Notes under the pieces: model-generated | What the model was told of the DNA's origin: nothing | Seen by the model: the letters and a program-made list of their open reading frames with translations, nothing else | The model's database searches: none | Position numbers and translations under genes: made by a program | From: JAZKHE01 sp040385525 | Lineage (GTDB): Bacteria; Bacteroidota; Bacteroidia; UBA4408 | Direction: 5' to 3' | Assembly: GCA_040385525.1 (NCBI GenBank) | Contig: JAZKHE010000004.1 | Location: 124,001 to 188,000 of the forward strand | DNA: 64,000 bases | Part shown: positions 9,701 through 18,532 of the stretch, in pieces | Layout: every line of letters begins with the position of its first letter | How positions within the stretch are numbered: position 1 is the stretch's first letter

Positions 9701-10001
9701 TAGAATAAGCGCCATAACTTTCGAAAACGGGTTCGTAAGTTGTACCTGCATTTTCTGTTCTCCAAACTCCTCCCGATGCAGCAGCTAAAAAGTAATTTGC
9801 TCTGTTTGTAGGATTTACTGCAAAATCAACTACTCTTCCCGAAGTAGTTGCAGAACCAATGCTTCTAAAAGATAAACCATTTAAAATATCAGAAGTTAAA
9901 ACTTCTTTTGGTGCAGGAACGGTTTCTTTTTTTTGAGCAAAAGTGCTTAGTTGTAAAAAAGAAAAACAAAATAAAAGAGACTTAGAAAAAGTAAATTTCA
10001 T
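6717..10001 (-). CDS. Large secreted BNR/sortilin-like beta-propeller protein
   Basis: A 1094-residue protein with a signal peptide (about residues 1-22, ending TFAQ). Residues about 45-740 hold many BNR/VPS10-like blades, each with the Asp-box type motif S-x-D-x-G-x-x-W/F (e.g. STDAGATWKK, SSDMGKSWTK, TIDGGKKWTQ). After this comes a linker with an immunoglobulin-like stretch and a helical C-terminal region. Such proteins in Bacteroidota are annotated as VPS10/sialidase-like or glycosyl hydrolase, but no catalytic residues can be assigned. It has no T9SS sorting domain, unlike the second BNR protein at 28.7-31.3 kb. It is divergent from the K+ channel gene. Confidence 0.85.
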   Translation of the reverse strand: MKFTFSKSLLFCFSFLQLSTFAQKKETVPAPKEVLTSDILNGLSFRSIGSATTSGRVVDFAVNPTNRANYFLAAASGGVWRTENAGTTYEPVFESYGAYSIGCLASDPNNFNVLWVGTGENNNQRSVAYGDGIYKSEDGGKSFTNMGLKNSEHIGKIIVDPRNADVVYVAAYGPVWSAGGDRGIYKTTDGGKTWKQVLFVSEHTGFNEVHFDPKNPDVLYATAHQRRRHEHTYISGGPESALYKSTDAGATWKKLTNGLPKKEMGRIGLAISPVNSDYVYAIVEAQDKDGGLYLSTDRGASFSKQSDYTTAGNYYQEIYADPNDVKTIYAMDVYIKISTDAGKSFKNLGEKSKHVDNHALWIDAKQPNYIMAGCDGGVYETYDGAKTWHFKSNLSICQYYKVEVDNATPFYNVYGGTQDNNSMYGPSRTISKSGIVNADWVITNGGDGFESQIDPNDHNLVYAQSQYGGLVRHDKRSGETIEIKPIELKGDTAYRWNWDAPLAVSKHQSQRIYFCANKVFKSEDRGNTWSVISPDLSRGIDRNKLTVMGKVWSMDAVAKNQSTSIFGNIVAFSESPKNANLLYAGTDDGLVHVSSDMGKSWTKIEKFAGVPDMTYVNALVASQHDENVVYAAFNNHKNGDFKPYIFKSSDKGKTYQSIVANLPERGSVYSIAEDHLNPNLLFAGTEFGLFCTIDGGKKWTQLKAGLPTIAIRDIAIQKRENDLVLASFGRGFYILDDYTPLQTLSKEVVEKPAHIFPVKEALMFMESSPLGHRGKSFQGESFFTASNPPVGAVFTYYLKETSKTAKQQRQEREKELNKNNQPIAYPTYAEMQKEDREEEPFLLFQIADEKGNLVRNLKTNMQKGVNRLVWDFRHNPYAPIGLNPVDLSNPYAEPDLGPWAVPGNYKVSLYKNENGVFTKLVSDVAFTIKALNAATLVEKDRQAVLDFTHKVGDLSRAVAGTYSYKNELQQRIKYLKVAIVNYPTAGLDTYAKLRSVENKLADLENKLSGNTTLAKREFETMPGLYGRVETIIYYTIQTTCAPTSTFKQSYEFAYEEAKAVIADLKKANAEVGELEKLMDKNNIPYTPGRLPELK

Positions 10002-10017
10002 AAAAATGGATTTTAAT

Positions 10018-10025
10018 CAAATATA
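10018..10025 (-). promoter_or_regulatory. -7 element TATATTTG for the BNR gene
   Basis: On the minus strand TATATTTG fits the TAnnTTTG consensus exactly and sits 16 bases upstream of the ATG at 10001. A convincing -33 element is not seen. Confidence 0.4.
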
Positions 10026-10061
10026 AAAATCCTTTTCTAAAACTAAAAATAAACACAACAA

Positions 10062-10093
10062 TTTGTGTTTTTGATTGTGAATTCCTACATTTA
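10062..10093 (+). promoter_or_regulatory. Possible promoter of the K+ channel gene
   Basis: TTTG at 10062-10065 is followed after 20 bases by TACATTTA at 10086-10093, close to the -33/-7 pair of Bacteroidota (the final G of TAnnTTTG is A here). The ATG at 10113 lies 19 bases downstream. Confidence 0.35.
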
Positions 10094-10112
10094 GTCGTTA
10101 AACATTATCATT

Positions 10113-11840
10113 ATGGCAGATACATCTAGCAAATACGAGCACTCCTTAATGCAATTTAAAGTTAAAGTTGTTGATAAGGAATTTGTAACCAAAGACGAAA
10201 GAGTATTTAAAAATACGGCTAATGTATTTTTTTACAACAATCTGGGTAAAATTGTAGAAATAAAAGAATATGGTTGGATTGATAAATCTGAAGTGTACAC
10301 GCTAATTACAGAAAAACAAGATATTAATTTAAACAATTGTTACGTTAGCGATTTTTCGTTAGTTGAATATAGAAAACAAAATAATTTATCAGAACATGCT
10401 AAAGTACATTTACAAAACTTTAGTGCTAAAAATTCATTTTTTGATTGTGATGTAAGAATAGATTTGAGCTACGCAATTTTTGACGGAGATAAAACTTCGT
10501 TTGAATCATCCATATTTGGGAATGGTTATGTTGATTTTTCAAACTCTGATTTTGGTCACGGACAGGTAAGTTTTAAGCGTACAATATTTGGTGAAGGGGG
10601 AATTAATTTTCAGTTTGTTGAGTTTGGAACAGGTAACATTACTTTTCAATATTCTAACTTTGGGCATGGCGATGTAAGCTTTGTAAATACAAATTTTAGC
10701 CATGGAAACACCGATTTTAAATTTGCAACTTTTGGCGATGGAAACATCGATTTTAAATATGCAAAATTTAGCGAAGGAGATGTTTCATTTGAAAAAGCAA
10801 TTTTTGGAAGAGGAAAAAAAGATTTCAAAAACCTAGAGTTTGGTGGCGGAAAAATTGATTTTAGAAGAGTAGAGTTTAATGATGGCGATGTATCTTTTGA
10901 CGGTGTGGAATTTGGAAATGGAAAAGTTAGTTTTAGAAGTAGCTCATTTGGGCACGGCGAAAAAACTTTTAAAGAAACTGACTTTGGCGTTGGTGAAGTT
11001 CAGTTTGATCAAGTAGATTTTGGAAGCGGAAAAGTATCTTTTAACGGAGCAAAAAGCGATGTTATTTCCTTTAAAAATTGTCCACTAAATGCCTTTATGG
11101 ATTTACATTTTTCTGAATGTAATTTAATTGATTTTGGAAACACAGTTGTAAGAGATATACTAGATTTAATGCCCGAAGACAACGCTGTTCACATTAAAGA
11201 AATGAACATTGTTGGGATGCGTATTTTAGGAAAATTGTTTATTGACTGGCGCAAAAATGGCGTTTACAATTTAATTTATTCTCAAAAAGAAACTTCGTTA
11301 ATTCAAAAAGCAGAACAATTTAGAATTTTAAAAGAAAACTTTAGAAATAACGGACAATACGAAGATGAAGATTTTGCATACTTAGAATTTAAACGTTGCG
11401 AATCGAAAGCGCATTTAGAAGAAAAAATTAAAAAAGGTGGAGTGGAATCAATTTCTGGACATATAAATTATTATTTTCAGCGTTATGTTTTCGATTTTGT
11501 TGGGCGCTATGCAACAGATCCAGTAAGGGTTTTAACTAATATGTTTTTGGCTTGGCTGGGTTATTCTTTTATTTATTTTATATTTAGTATTTCAGATTAT
11601 TTAGAAAAATACGGACACGTTGTTGCTGGTGGAGCAGAAACAGTAATGTTTACCAAATTATCAATGCTTGGTGCGCTTGGTAATAGTATGTATTACAGCG
11701 GAATTACATTTTTTACAATTGGCTACGGCGATTTTTTTGCATGGGGATTATTAAAACCAGTTGCAGTGTTTGAAGGTTTTAGCGGTGTGTTTTTAATGAG
11801 CTATTTTACGGTTGCTTTTGTGCGAAAAATTCTACGTTAG
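10113..11840 (+). CDS. 2TM potassium channel fused to an N-terminal 12-residue-repeat solenoid
   Basis: A 575-residue protein. Residues about 123-314 are 16 units of 12 residues with pattern FGxGxxxFxxxx (e.g. FGHGQVSFKRTI, FGDGNIDFKYAK), resembling a pentapeptide-like beta solenoid but with a 12-residue period. A linker (about 315-460) follows. The C-terminus is a two-helix channel: TM1 about 475-495, pore helix and selectivity filter TIGYGD at 535-540, TM2 about 549-571. The filter is the canonical K+ signature (Ion_trans_2). There is no signal peptide, so the solenoid should be cytoplasmic. Whether it gates the pore or binds a partner is unknown. Kup and Kdp-like regulators lie 4-10 kb downstream on the other strand. 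Confidence 0.85.
   Translation: MADTSSKYEHSLMQFKVKVVDKEFVTKDERVFKNTANVFFYNNLGKIVEIKEYGWIDKSEVYTLITEKQDINLNNCYVSDFSLVEYRKQNNLSEHAKVHLQNFSAKNSFFDCDVRIDLSYAIFDGDKTSFESSIFGNGYVDFSNSDFGHGQVSFKRTIFGEGGINFQFVEFGTGNITFQYSNFGHGDVSFVNTNFSHGNTDFKFATFGDGNIDFKYAKFSEGDVSFEKAIFGRGKKDFKNLEFGGGKIDFRRVEFNDGDVSFDGVEFGNGKVSFRSSSFGHGEKTFKETDFGVGEVQFDQVDFGSGKVSFNGAKSDVISFKNCPLNAFMDLHFSECNLIDFGNTVVRDILDLMPEDNAVHIKEMNIVGMRILGKLFIDWRKNGVYNLIYSQKETSLIQKAEQFRILKENFRNNGQYEDEDFAYLEFKRCESKAHLEEKIKKGGVESISGHINYYFQRYVFDFVGRYATDPVRVLTNMFLAWLGYSFIYFIFSISDYLEKYGHVVAGGAETVMFTKLSMLGALGNSMYYSGITFFTIGYGDFFAWGLLKPVAVFEGFSGVFLMSYFTVAFVRKILR
10479..11054 (+). repeat. 36-base coding repeat, 16 degenerate units
   Basis: The solenoid is encoded by about sixteen 36-base units. 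The protein pattern (Phe at unit positions 1 and 8, Gly at 2 and 4) is far better kept than the DNA, which shows old expansion under protein-level selection and not recent slippage. Confidence 0.8.
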
Positions 11841-11897
11841 TAGTGTAACTTTTTATACAACTCAATCGTCTTACATACAAATTGTTATAATTACTTT

Positions 11898-14417
11898 TTG
11901 AAGAAATTTAAATTACTCATACTCATTTTTTTTGTATTTAATTTTACAAGTTATAGTCAAAACTACACTATAAGAGGGCGAGTTACAGATTTACAAACTG
12001 GTTATGCAGTTCCGTTTGCAAGCGTTGGTATTAAAGGAAAAACAACAAAAGTTAGTGCTAACGAAAATGGAGAATTTAAAATAACAATTAGCTCCACAAA
12101 AGATTCTATTTACGCTCATTATTTAGGTTATAATAAACAGTTTAAAAAAGCGCAGAAAGTAGAAAATCAAGAACTAAATTTTGAATTAGAAGCGTCTACT
12201 ACATTTTTAAATATTGTTGTTGTTGCTCCAAAAAAAATTGATCCTGCTGTTCCAGTAATGAAAAAAGTTATTGCCAGCAGAAACAATTTTAATAAAGATC
12301 AATTAGAAACCGTTCAGTATAAAAACTACTCAAAATTTGAGTTCGACATCGATAACATGACCGATAGAATTCGTAAATGGAAAATTCTAAAACCAGTTGT
12401 AAGCTACTACGATAGCTTAGATGCAGAGAGCACTTCAAAAGAAAAAACATTACCCGTTTATTTTGCAGAAGTGTATTCTGACATTTATTATTTAAAATCT
12501 CCACGCCGAAAAAAAGAAGTAATTAGTGCTATTAAAGTAAACTATGTAGGCAAAGACGAAAAAAATATTGGCGCACAATTAGTTGATAGCGATTTTGATA
12601 ATTATAATTTTTATTACGATGATATAGAAATTATGCAAAAGCCGTTTTTCTCGCCTTTTGCAAACAATGCTTTTTTGTTTTATAACTATTATATGCTAGA
12701 TAGTGCAATAGTTAACGGAAAGAAAATTTATGAAATAAGAGTAAAACCAAAAGAAGCTCAAGACCCCGTTTTTACAGGAAAAATATGGGTAGTAGATTCT
12801 CTTTTTGTAGCTTGTAAACTTGATTTAGAAATTACAAAAGAAGTAAATTTTAATTTAGTAGAAAGCGTTAAAATTGAACAAGAACTTATACCAACTTCTG
12901 CTGGACCTTGGATACCCAACAAAACAAAAGTTGTGATTGATTACGCCGACTTAACAAAAGATTTTGTAAGCGGACTTTTAAAAATTTATCAATCGGCAGA
13001 TAGCATTGTAGTAAATAATAAACTCGACACTGCTTTTTACGCAAAGCCTGTGGCTTACGCCGAAAATGTTTTTTTGCAAACGGACAGTTTTTGGATTCAA
13101 AAAAGAACAGAACAACTCAATAAAAAAGAAGTTTTAAACTATGCTATAATTGATACCGTTAGCAATATTAAAATTGTGAAAAATTCGATAAAGGCATTAA
13201 CATTTTTAGCGCAAGGAAGTTGGAATATTGGTTTTATAAATGTTGGACAAATGATTAATTTTTATTCGTATAATAATTACGAAGGAAATAGATTTAGGGT
13301 TGATTTAAAAACAAACGAAAAGCTAAGTAAAGATTGGGTATTTAGAAGTTACGTAGCATACGGAGTAAAAGATGAAGCTTTTAAATTTAATACGCAACTC
13401 GAAAAAATAATTAGTCGTTTTCCGTGGGCAAAAGCAGGTGTGCAATACCGCAGCGATATTAGTCAGTTGGGTACAAGTTTCGATTATACACGAAATCAAA
13501 ATATTGGCAGCGGAAGCAATTTATTGTACTTAACAGGTTCGCAATTTGGGGTGTTTAGCAAATTAGTTCGCTCCGACGAAAAAAGACTTTGGTACGAAGC
13601 TAATTTTAAAAGAGGAATTTCTCCTCGCATAACATTTCAGCACATTACCACTACTCCACTTTTTAATTTAGTAACTAACGAAAATCCATTAAACGCTTTA
13701 ACACAAGAAAAATATAGCGTTAGCGAACTATTGATTGATGCCAAGATTACAGAAGGAGAATTGTTTGTACAGAACGGAAATGAAAGAGTAAAAATTGGAA
13801 GTTCAAAAAAACCAGTTTTAAATTTTAACTACACAGTTGCCATAAAAAATTTATTTGGTGGCGATTACGGATATCATAAAATTAGCGCCAACTACAAGCA
13901 AAAAAAGCGTTGGCCAATTATTGGTGTTTCTACTTTAAATTTAAAAGCTGGAAAAATTTTTTCTACCGTTCCGTTTACTTTGTTAGAAGTACATAGAGGA
14001 AATCAAACTTATTTTTTTTCGCCCGAAGCTTACAACTTAATGAATTGGTTTGAGTTTGTCAGCGATCAGTACGCATCAATACAATTGCAACATAATTTTA
14101 ATGGATTATTATTTAACAGAATTCCATTAATTGACCGATTGAAGTGGCGCGAAAATATTGGTGCATCTGTATTGTACGGAAACTTAAGTGCAAAAAATAA
14201 AGTGTTTAATCAAAACAATCGTTTTAGCGAATTTGGTAAATTACCTTATGTAGAGCTTAATGCAGGTATTAATAATATTTTTGGTTTTGTAAAAGTAGAT
14301 TTTATTTACAGACTAACTTATACAGATAAATCATACATGGATAGTTATTACAAAATAAATCCAATTGATAAAATAAGCAAATATGGAATTAAATTTTCGT
14401 TGCAGTTTGGGTTGTAA
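11898..14417 (+). CDS. DUF5686/carboxypeptidase-regulatory-like outer membrane protein
   Basis: An 839-residue protein starting at TTG (11898), giving a clean signal peptide (KKFKLLILIFFVFNFTSYSQ); no ATG fits. Residues about 25-105 are a CarboxypepD_reg-like (CNA-B type) domain: IRGRVTDLQTGYAVPFASV and SANENGEFKI. The rest, with alternating strands and a C-terminal ending KFSLQFGL, is the beta-barrel-like DUF5686 region common in Bacteroidota and built like a small TonB-receptor relative. The function is unknown in the family. It converges on the porin gene with only 12 bases between stops. Confidence 0.8.
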   Translation: MKKFKLLILIFFVFNFTSYSQNYTIRGRVTDLQTGYAVPFASVGIKGKTTKVSANENGEFKITISSTKDSIYAHYLGYNKQFKKAQKVENQELNFELEASTTFLNIVVVAPKKIDPAVPVMKKVIASRNNFNKDQLETVQYKNYSKFEFDIDNMTDRIRKWKILKPVVSYYDSLDAESTSKEKTLPVYFAEVYSDIYYLKSPRRKKEVISAIKVNYVGKDEKNIGAQLVDSDFDNYNFYYDDIEIMQKPFFSPFANNAFLFYNYYMLDSAIVNGKKIYEIRVKPKEAQDPVFTGKIWVVDSLFVACKLDLEITKEVNFNLVESVKIEQELIPTSAGPWIPNKTKVVIDYADLTKDFVSGLLKIYQSADSIVVNNKLDTAFYAKPVAYAENVFLQTDSFWIQKRTEQLNKKEVLNYAIIDTVSNIKIVKNSIKALTFLAQGSWNIGFINVGQMINFYSYNNYEGNRFRVDLKTNEKLSKDWVFRSYVAYGVKDEAFKFNTQLEKIISRFPWAKAGVQYRSDISQLGTSFDYTRNQNIGSGSNLLYLTGSQFGVFSKLVRSDEKRLWYEANFKRGISPRITFQHITTTPLFNLVTNENPLNALTQEKYSVSELLIDAKITEGELFVQNGNERVKIGSSKKPVLNFNYTVAIKNLFGGDYGYHKISANYKQKKRWPIIGVSTLNLKAGKIFSTVPFTLLEVHRGNQTYFFSPEAYNLMNWFEFVSDQYASIQLQHNFNGLLFNRIPLIDRLKWRENIGASVLYGNLSAKNKVFNQNNRFSEFGKLPYVELNAGINNIFGFVKVDFIYRLTYTDKSYMDSYYKINPIDKISKYGIKFSLQFGL

Positions 14418-14429
14418 TTTTTATCTAAA

Positions 14430-15866
14430 TTAAAGTCTAAACAATACAGCAAAAATAATTCTACTTTCACTCTTAACTAAATCTGGTAGCCAGTTTGGAT
14501 CTAAAACAACTGTTGAAAAACCAGTTTGAGATGTAACACCACCTGCACCTGCAAAATAAGGTACACTGGAATTTCTATACACAAATTCTGCTCTAAATGT
14601 TATGCTTTGATTAGGCATATAATCAAAATTAGCAGAGCAATCCCAGCCTTTAAACAAATCGCCAGCATTAGCAGAAAAAGGAAAAGTTCCTTCAGTTTTT
14701 GTTGGATTTGTTGCACTTGGTAGCGGACTTGCTTCACCAGTTGGATAAAGCACTAAGTAACGGCCTGGATTAGTCATTACGCCTCCACCAGTTGTTATAG
14801 CAAACTTATTTTTTGCTAACCAAATTCTATTATAAAACATTGCGCTCGCAAAATATTGTGCTGGTCCTTTTATTGAATCACCACTTATAAATCCATTAAC
14901 TCCACCTCCTTTTTCAAAACCAATATCAGTTGTAAACGAAAATGCCATGCGCGAAATTTTTTTAGAGTTAGGATTATTGTAGTACCTAACTAACAAACTA
15001 TTATCAGAATGAAATCTTTTTCTAGATTTAATTCCTGCTGCATCTGTACCATAATAATTATTGGTAAGCAATTTAAAATTACTGCTAGGAGCCCAAGTAA
15101 TATTACCACCTAAGCCTGGCATACTATTAAATTTGCCATAACTTTGCCAGCCATTAATAACCCATGTTTCAACTTTTAAATACTTAGTAGGAAATAATTG
15201 AACTCTTACACCATTAAAAAACCAAGGTGTGTTATCTGATGTAAATGATGCTTGGTATTCCCAATTTTCTGATTGATAAAAAGAATTTAAACCAATGTAT
15301 GACATAAATAATCCTGCATCAATATTTATTCCTCTAAATTTATTTATATGATAGCCCGCATAAGCTTCGCTTAAATACCGGTAAGCATTTGCTAATTGGT
15401 ATTGACCACGATAAGGACTATAATCGTTTCGAGGAACAATAATTGAGCGTGTACCAAATTGTGTCATAATTCTTGCTCTGGCATTTTCGTAATTAAAATC
15501 GCCACCAAAATGAATTCCGGAAAGTTGAACCTCATTATTTCTTGCCAATGCAGTAGAGCCAACAACAGTATTATCGTTTGGATTATTAAATGAATACGTA
15601 TAATTTACATCCATTAAAATACTTGGTGTAAAATACTTATTGTCTTTCCAAATATTATTTTCTCTTCTATCACTTCCGTTTTGCCAAGTCATATCAATAC
15701 CTTCAAAAGGTTCATCAATATAATTAGTACTATTTTTATCTAATTTAATTGTGTCAGTAGTATGCTGTAAACTATCTGTAATGGTGTTGTTATTAGTTGC
15801 AGAAATTTTAATTGAATAAATTAAACTGAACAAAAATAATGTTGTTATTAAAAATATATTTTTCAT
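14430..15866 (-). CDS. OmpL-like beta-barrel porin (bbp2)
   Basis: A 478-residue protein with a signal peptide (ending SATN) and a beta-barrel pattern of alternating aromatic and small residues, with motifs typical of putative porin-2: YHINKFRGINIDAGLF, SYIGLNSFY and VINGWQSYG. The C-terminal strand ends in Leu (AVLFRL). In Bacteroidota this porin family often sits beside K+ uptake genes and is thought to pass ions across the outer membrane. Here it starts 10 bases after a small gene that itself follows kup by 1 base, so the three form an operon. A second, shorter porin of the same family is at 20.3-21.4 kb. Confidence 0.82.
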   Translation of the reverse strand: MKNIFLITTLFLFSLIYSIKISATNNNTITDSLQHTTDTIKLDKNSTNYIDEPFEGIDMTWQNGSDRRENNIWKDNKYFTPSILMDVNYTYSFNNPNDNTVVGSTALARNNEVQLSGIHFGGDFNYENARARIMTQFGTRSIIVPRNDYSPYRGQYQLANAYRYLSEAYAGYHINKFRGINIDAGLFMSYIGLNSFYQSENWEYQASFTSDNTPWFFNGVRVQLFPTKYLKVETWVINGWQSYGKFNSMPGLGGNITWAPSSNFKLLTNNYYGTDAAGIKSRKRFHSDNSLLVRYYNNPNSKKISRMAFSFTTDIGFEKGGGVNGFISGDSIKGPAQYFASAMFYNRIWLAKNKFAITTGGGVMTNPGRYLVLYPTGEASPLPSATNPTKTEGTFPFSANAGDLFKGWDCSANFDYMPNQSITFRAEFVYRNSSVPYFAGAGGVTSQTGFSTVVLDPNWLPDLVKSESRIIFAVLFRL

Positions 15867-15876
15867 TTATAAAAAT

Positions 15877-16167
15877 TTAAAATTCAATTTTGCTATTGTC
15901 TTCAGTAAACAAAACAGAAGCAATTTCATTTGTATTAATAATTATACCTTTTAAAAAACCAAAAGCATCTATTCCAAAACTCATTTTATCTTTTTGGTCT
16001 ACAATATGCCATTTAACAATATAATTTTCGCCTTTGTTGGTGTTGCCCTTAAAGTAACTTAGTATAATTCCATTAATAATTTCTCCGTTTATTAAAATAA
16101 TAGTTACGCTCGAATCAGGAAGTTTTATGTACTTATCGTAAAGTACTTTTGATAAATCTATTTTCAT
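15877..16167 (-). CDS. Small hypothetical protein between kup and porin
   Basis: A 96-residue protein without a signal peptide or membrane segment. I see a predicted all-beta pattern, with INGEIINGIILSYFKG recalling the strand-turn-strand of Sm/SH3-like barrels, but no firm family. It begins 1 base after the kup stop and ends 10 bases before the porin start, so translation is likely coupled to kup. A regulatory or accessory role in K+ transport is inference from position alone. Confidence 0.7.
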   Translation of the reverse strand: MKIDLSKVLYDKYIKLPDSSVTIILINGEIINGIILSYFKGNTNKGENYIVKWHIVDQKDKMSFGIDAFGFLKGIIINTNEIASVLFTEDNSKIEF

Positions 16168-16168
16168 T

Positions 16169-18142
16169 TTAGCAACTAATTTTAGATTTCTCTTCGCGTT
16201 TTAACTCCACTTTTAAAACAGGTTGATATACAAGCGGAATCTGTTCTACAACAACATCACTTTTATCTAATCCAAATGCTTTTTCATCACTTAAACCTAA
16301 CTGTTTAAGCATAAAATAAGTGTTTAAAAGCACTCCATCTCTTAGTTTAAACTCGTTTTCAACCGAAAGAAATTTTTCAATTACTACAAATTTAAAATCG
16401 GGTTCGCTATTGTATTTTGTTGAACCATCAGGACGAACATGTAAGTTTAGTTCTTTATTAGCAACTAACTCCTGCACAATTTTTTTAAAATATAACTCTG
16501 TTCTAGGGTGCACTCTAAAACCAACATTTACGGTAACTTTTATAATTTTATCATCAACTAATTCAGAAACATCGTAAGAAAGTGTGTAGGGTTCGTTTGT
16601 ACGATGAATATGCACAAACCAATAAACATCAGCCCTTTTAGGATTTTTAGAAAAAATAGATTTTATAATTTTCTCTTCTATTTCGTGTCTGTTATTTGCT
16701 TTAGTTAAGTAAATTAAATGTGTTGAAAATTTCGGAATTGAATCATCAATACTCAATTCTTTTATTGTGTTTACATACTTACCTAAGTCGGTATATTTAG
16801 TAAATCTATTACTAATTTTTCTTCCCGAATAAACAGAATACATAATGAAAATATAAATTGCAGAAATAAAAAGTGTAATGTAACCACCTTCAGGAAATTT
16901 TTGAATATTGGCAATAAAGAATGCTATTTCAATACTTGCAAAAAGTAGCAATAAAAATATAACCAATACTTTGTTCCATCTTAATTTAAAAAACAAGAAA
17001 AAAGAAAGCAAGTAAGTTGTAACCATCATAGTAATAGTTATTGCTAAGCCATAAGCGGCTTCCATGTTTGATGAGTTTTTAAAATACAAAACAATTAAAA
17101 CACATCCTGCCCAAAGCATAATATTTACACTCGGGATATAAATTTGTCCTTTAATTTCTGATGGTTGTCTTACTGCTACTCGTGGCCAAAAATTCATATT
17201 CATAGCTTCATTAATCAATGTATAACTACCGCTAATTAATGCTTGAGACGCAATAATGGCAGCAGATGTAGCTATTATAATTCCTGGAATTAAAAACCAA
17301 TCGGGCATAATACCATAAAAAGGATTTACTCCTGCTAAAAAATTATTTTCGCCCAAATTCATAATCCAAGCAGCTTGCCCCATGTAATTGATTAGCAAAC
17401 AAATTTTAACAAAACCCCAAGTAATACGAATGTTTTTTCTACCACAATGACCTAAATCAGAATATAACGCTTCGGCTCCTGTTGTTGCTAAAAAAACAGC
17501 ACCTAGCAATATAAAACCTTTTGGATATTGTGATAAAAAGTTAAAAGCATAAACAGGATTAAGTGCTTTTATTATTTGCGGATGAGTAGAAATTTGTATA
17601 ATTCCTAAAATAAAAAGCATACTAAACCAAACTAGCATTGCCGGTCCAAAAATTGTACCCACTTTATGTGTTCCAAAACGTTGAAAGAAAAACAAACCCG
17701 ATATAATAAAAATTACAATGGGAACAGCTGGCAAATGTTCTAATCCGCTAATGCTTGTTAAACCTTCAACAGCTGATGCTACAGAAATTGGAGGTGTAAT
17801 AATTCCATCAGCCAACAAAGTTGATGCACCAATTATTGTTGGAATAACTAAATACTTTCCATACCTCCTAACTAAAGCATACAACGAAAAAATTCCGCCT
17901 TCTCCATTGTTATCAGCTTTAAGCGTAAGATAAATATACTTAAATGTTGTTTGAAAAGTGATTGTCCAAAACACACAAGATATACCGCCATAAACAAGTG
18001 TTTCGCTAATTGGTCTGTCGCCAATAATTGCTTTTAAAACATAAAGCGGACTCGTACCAATATCACCATAAATAATTCCGAGTGCAACTAAAAGCGATGC
18101 CGCTGTAATTTTACTTTTACTTCCATTTACTAACTTTTCCAT
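16169..18142 (-). CDS. kup: Kup-type low-affinity potassium transporter
   Basis: A 657-residue KUP/HAK/KT symporter. The N-terminal family signature ALGIIYGDIGTSPLYVLKA is present near residues 20-38, with about 12 membrane helices up to residue 450 (e.g. GAVFLATTGAEALYSDLGHCG and SGSYTLINEAMNM) and a cytoplasmic C-terminal domain. It imports K+ with H+. It is the first gene of a kup-small protein-porin operon. The 390 bases upstream contain a palindromic repeat array and then the KdpE-like regulator gene on the same strand. Confidence 0.93.
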   Translation of the reverse strand: MEKLVNGSKSKITAASLLVALGIIYGDIGTSPLYVLKAIIGDRPISETLVYGGISCVFWTITFQTTFKYIYLTLKADNNGEGGIFSLYALVRRYGKYLVIPTIIGASTLLADGIITPPISVASAVEGLTSISGLEHLPAVPIVIFIISGLFFFQRFGTHKVGTIFGPAMLVWFSMLFILGIIQISTHPQIIKALNPVYAFNFLSQYPKGFILLGAVFLATTGAEALYSDLGHCGRKNIRITWGFVKICLLINYMGQAAWIMNLGENNFLAGVNPFYGIMPDWFLIPGIIIATSAAIIASQALISGSYTLINEAMNMNFWPRVAVRQPSEIKGQIYIPSVNIMLWAGCVLIVLYFKNSSNMEAAYGLAITITMMVTTYLLSFFLFFKLRWNKVLVIFLLLLFASIEIAFFIANIQKFPEGGYITLFISAIYIFIMYSVYSGRKISNRFTKYTDLGKYVNTIKELSIDDSIPKFSTHLIYLTKANNRHEIEEKIIKSIFSKNPKRADVYWFVHIHRTNEPYTLSYDVSELVDDKIIKVTVNVGFRVHPRTELYFKKIVQELVANKELNLHVRPDGSTKYNSEPDFKFVVIEKFLSVENEFKLRDGVLLNTYFMLKQLGLSDEKAFGLDKSDVVVEQIPLVYQPVLKVELKREEKSKISC

Positions 18143-18255
18143 ACATCAAAATTTGATGATACAAAGTTGCTAAGGATACTATCTGTAAAATGTAAAACTA
18201 ATTGTTGTTTGTATAAAGAAAATATAAAAATAATAATTTGAAAAACTGTTAGGTC

Positions 18256-18514
18256 GCTCCTACGGAGCTTAATAAAACACAACTATTTTCTATAAATAGT
18301 AAACTCCTCTGGAGTTATGTAACTTTTCAGTTAAAGCAGAACGAACTATTTGTAGATTATATCCAACAATAAAACAAGCTCAATAAGAATAAATAATTTA
18401 TTCTTGAAATTGAATAAAACGAAAGTATATTCCTAAAAAAATTATATTTTTTAGTTCCAGGGGAACGAACTATTTGTAGATTATATTCAATAATCAAAAT
18501 AGCTCCAGAGGAGC
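18256..18514. repeat. Cluster of short palindromic repeats in a 390-base gene-free gap
   Basis: The gap 18143-18532 has no gene. It holds four 5-6 bp stems with 3-base loops: GCTCC/GGAGC (18256-18268), AACTCC/GGAGTT (18302-18316), GTTCC/GGAAC (18454-18466) and GCTCC/GGAGC (18502-18514). A 24-base direct repeat beginning GAACGAACTATTTGTAGA occurs at 18339 and 18463. Read on the minus strand, that repeat becomes a TCTACAAATAGTTCG-hairpin unit, matching TCTATAAATAGT before the 18302 hairpin on the plus strand. Stem changes are compensated, so these are copies of one dispersed palindromic element in both orientations. Confidence 0.7.
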
Positions 18515-18532
18515 GTCCTCTAGTTTTGAAAA

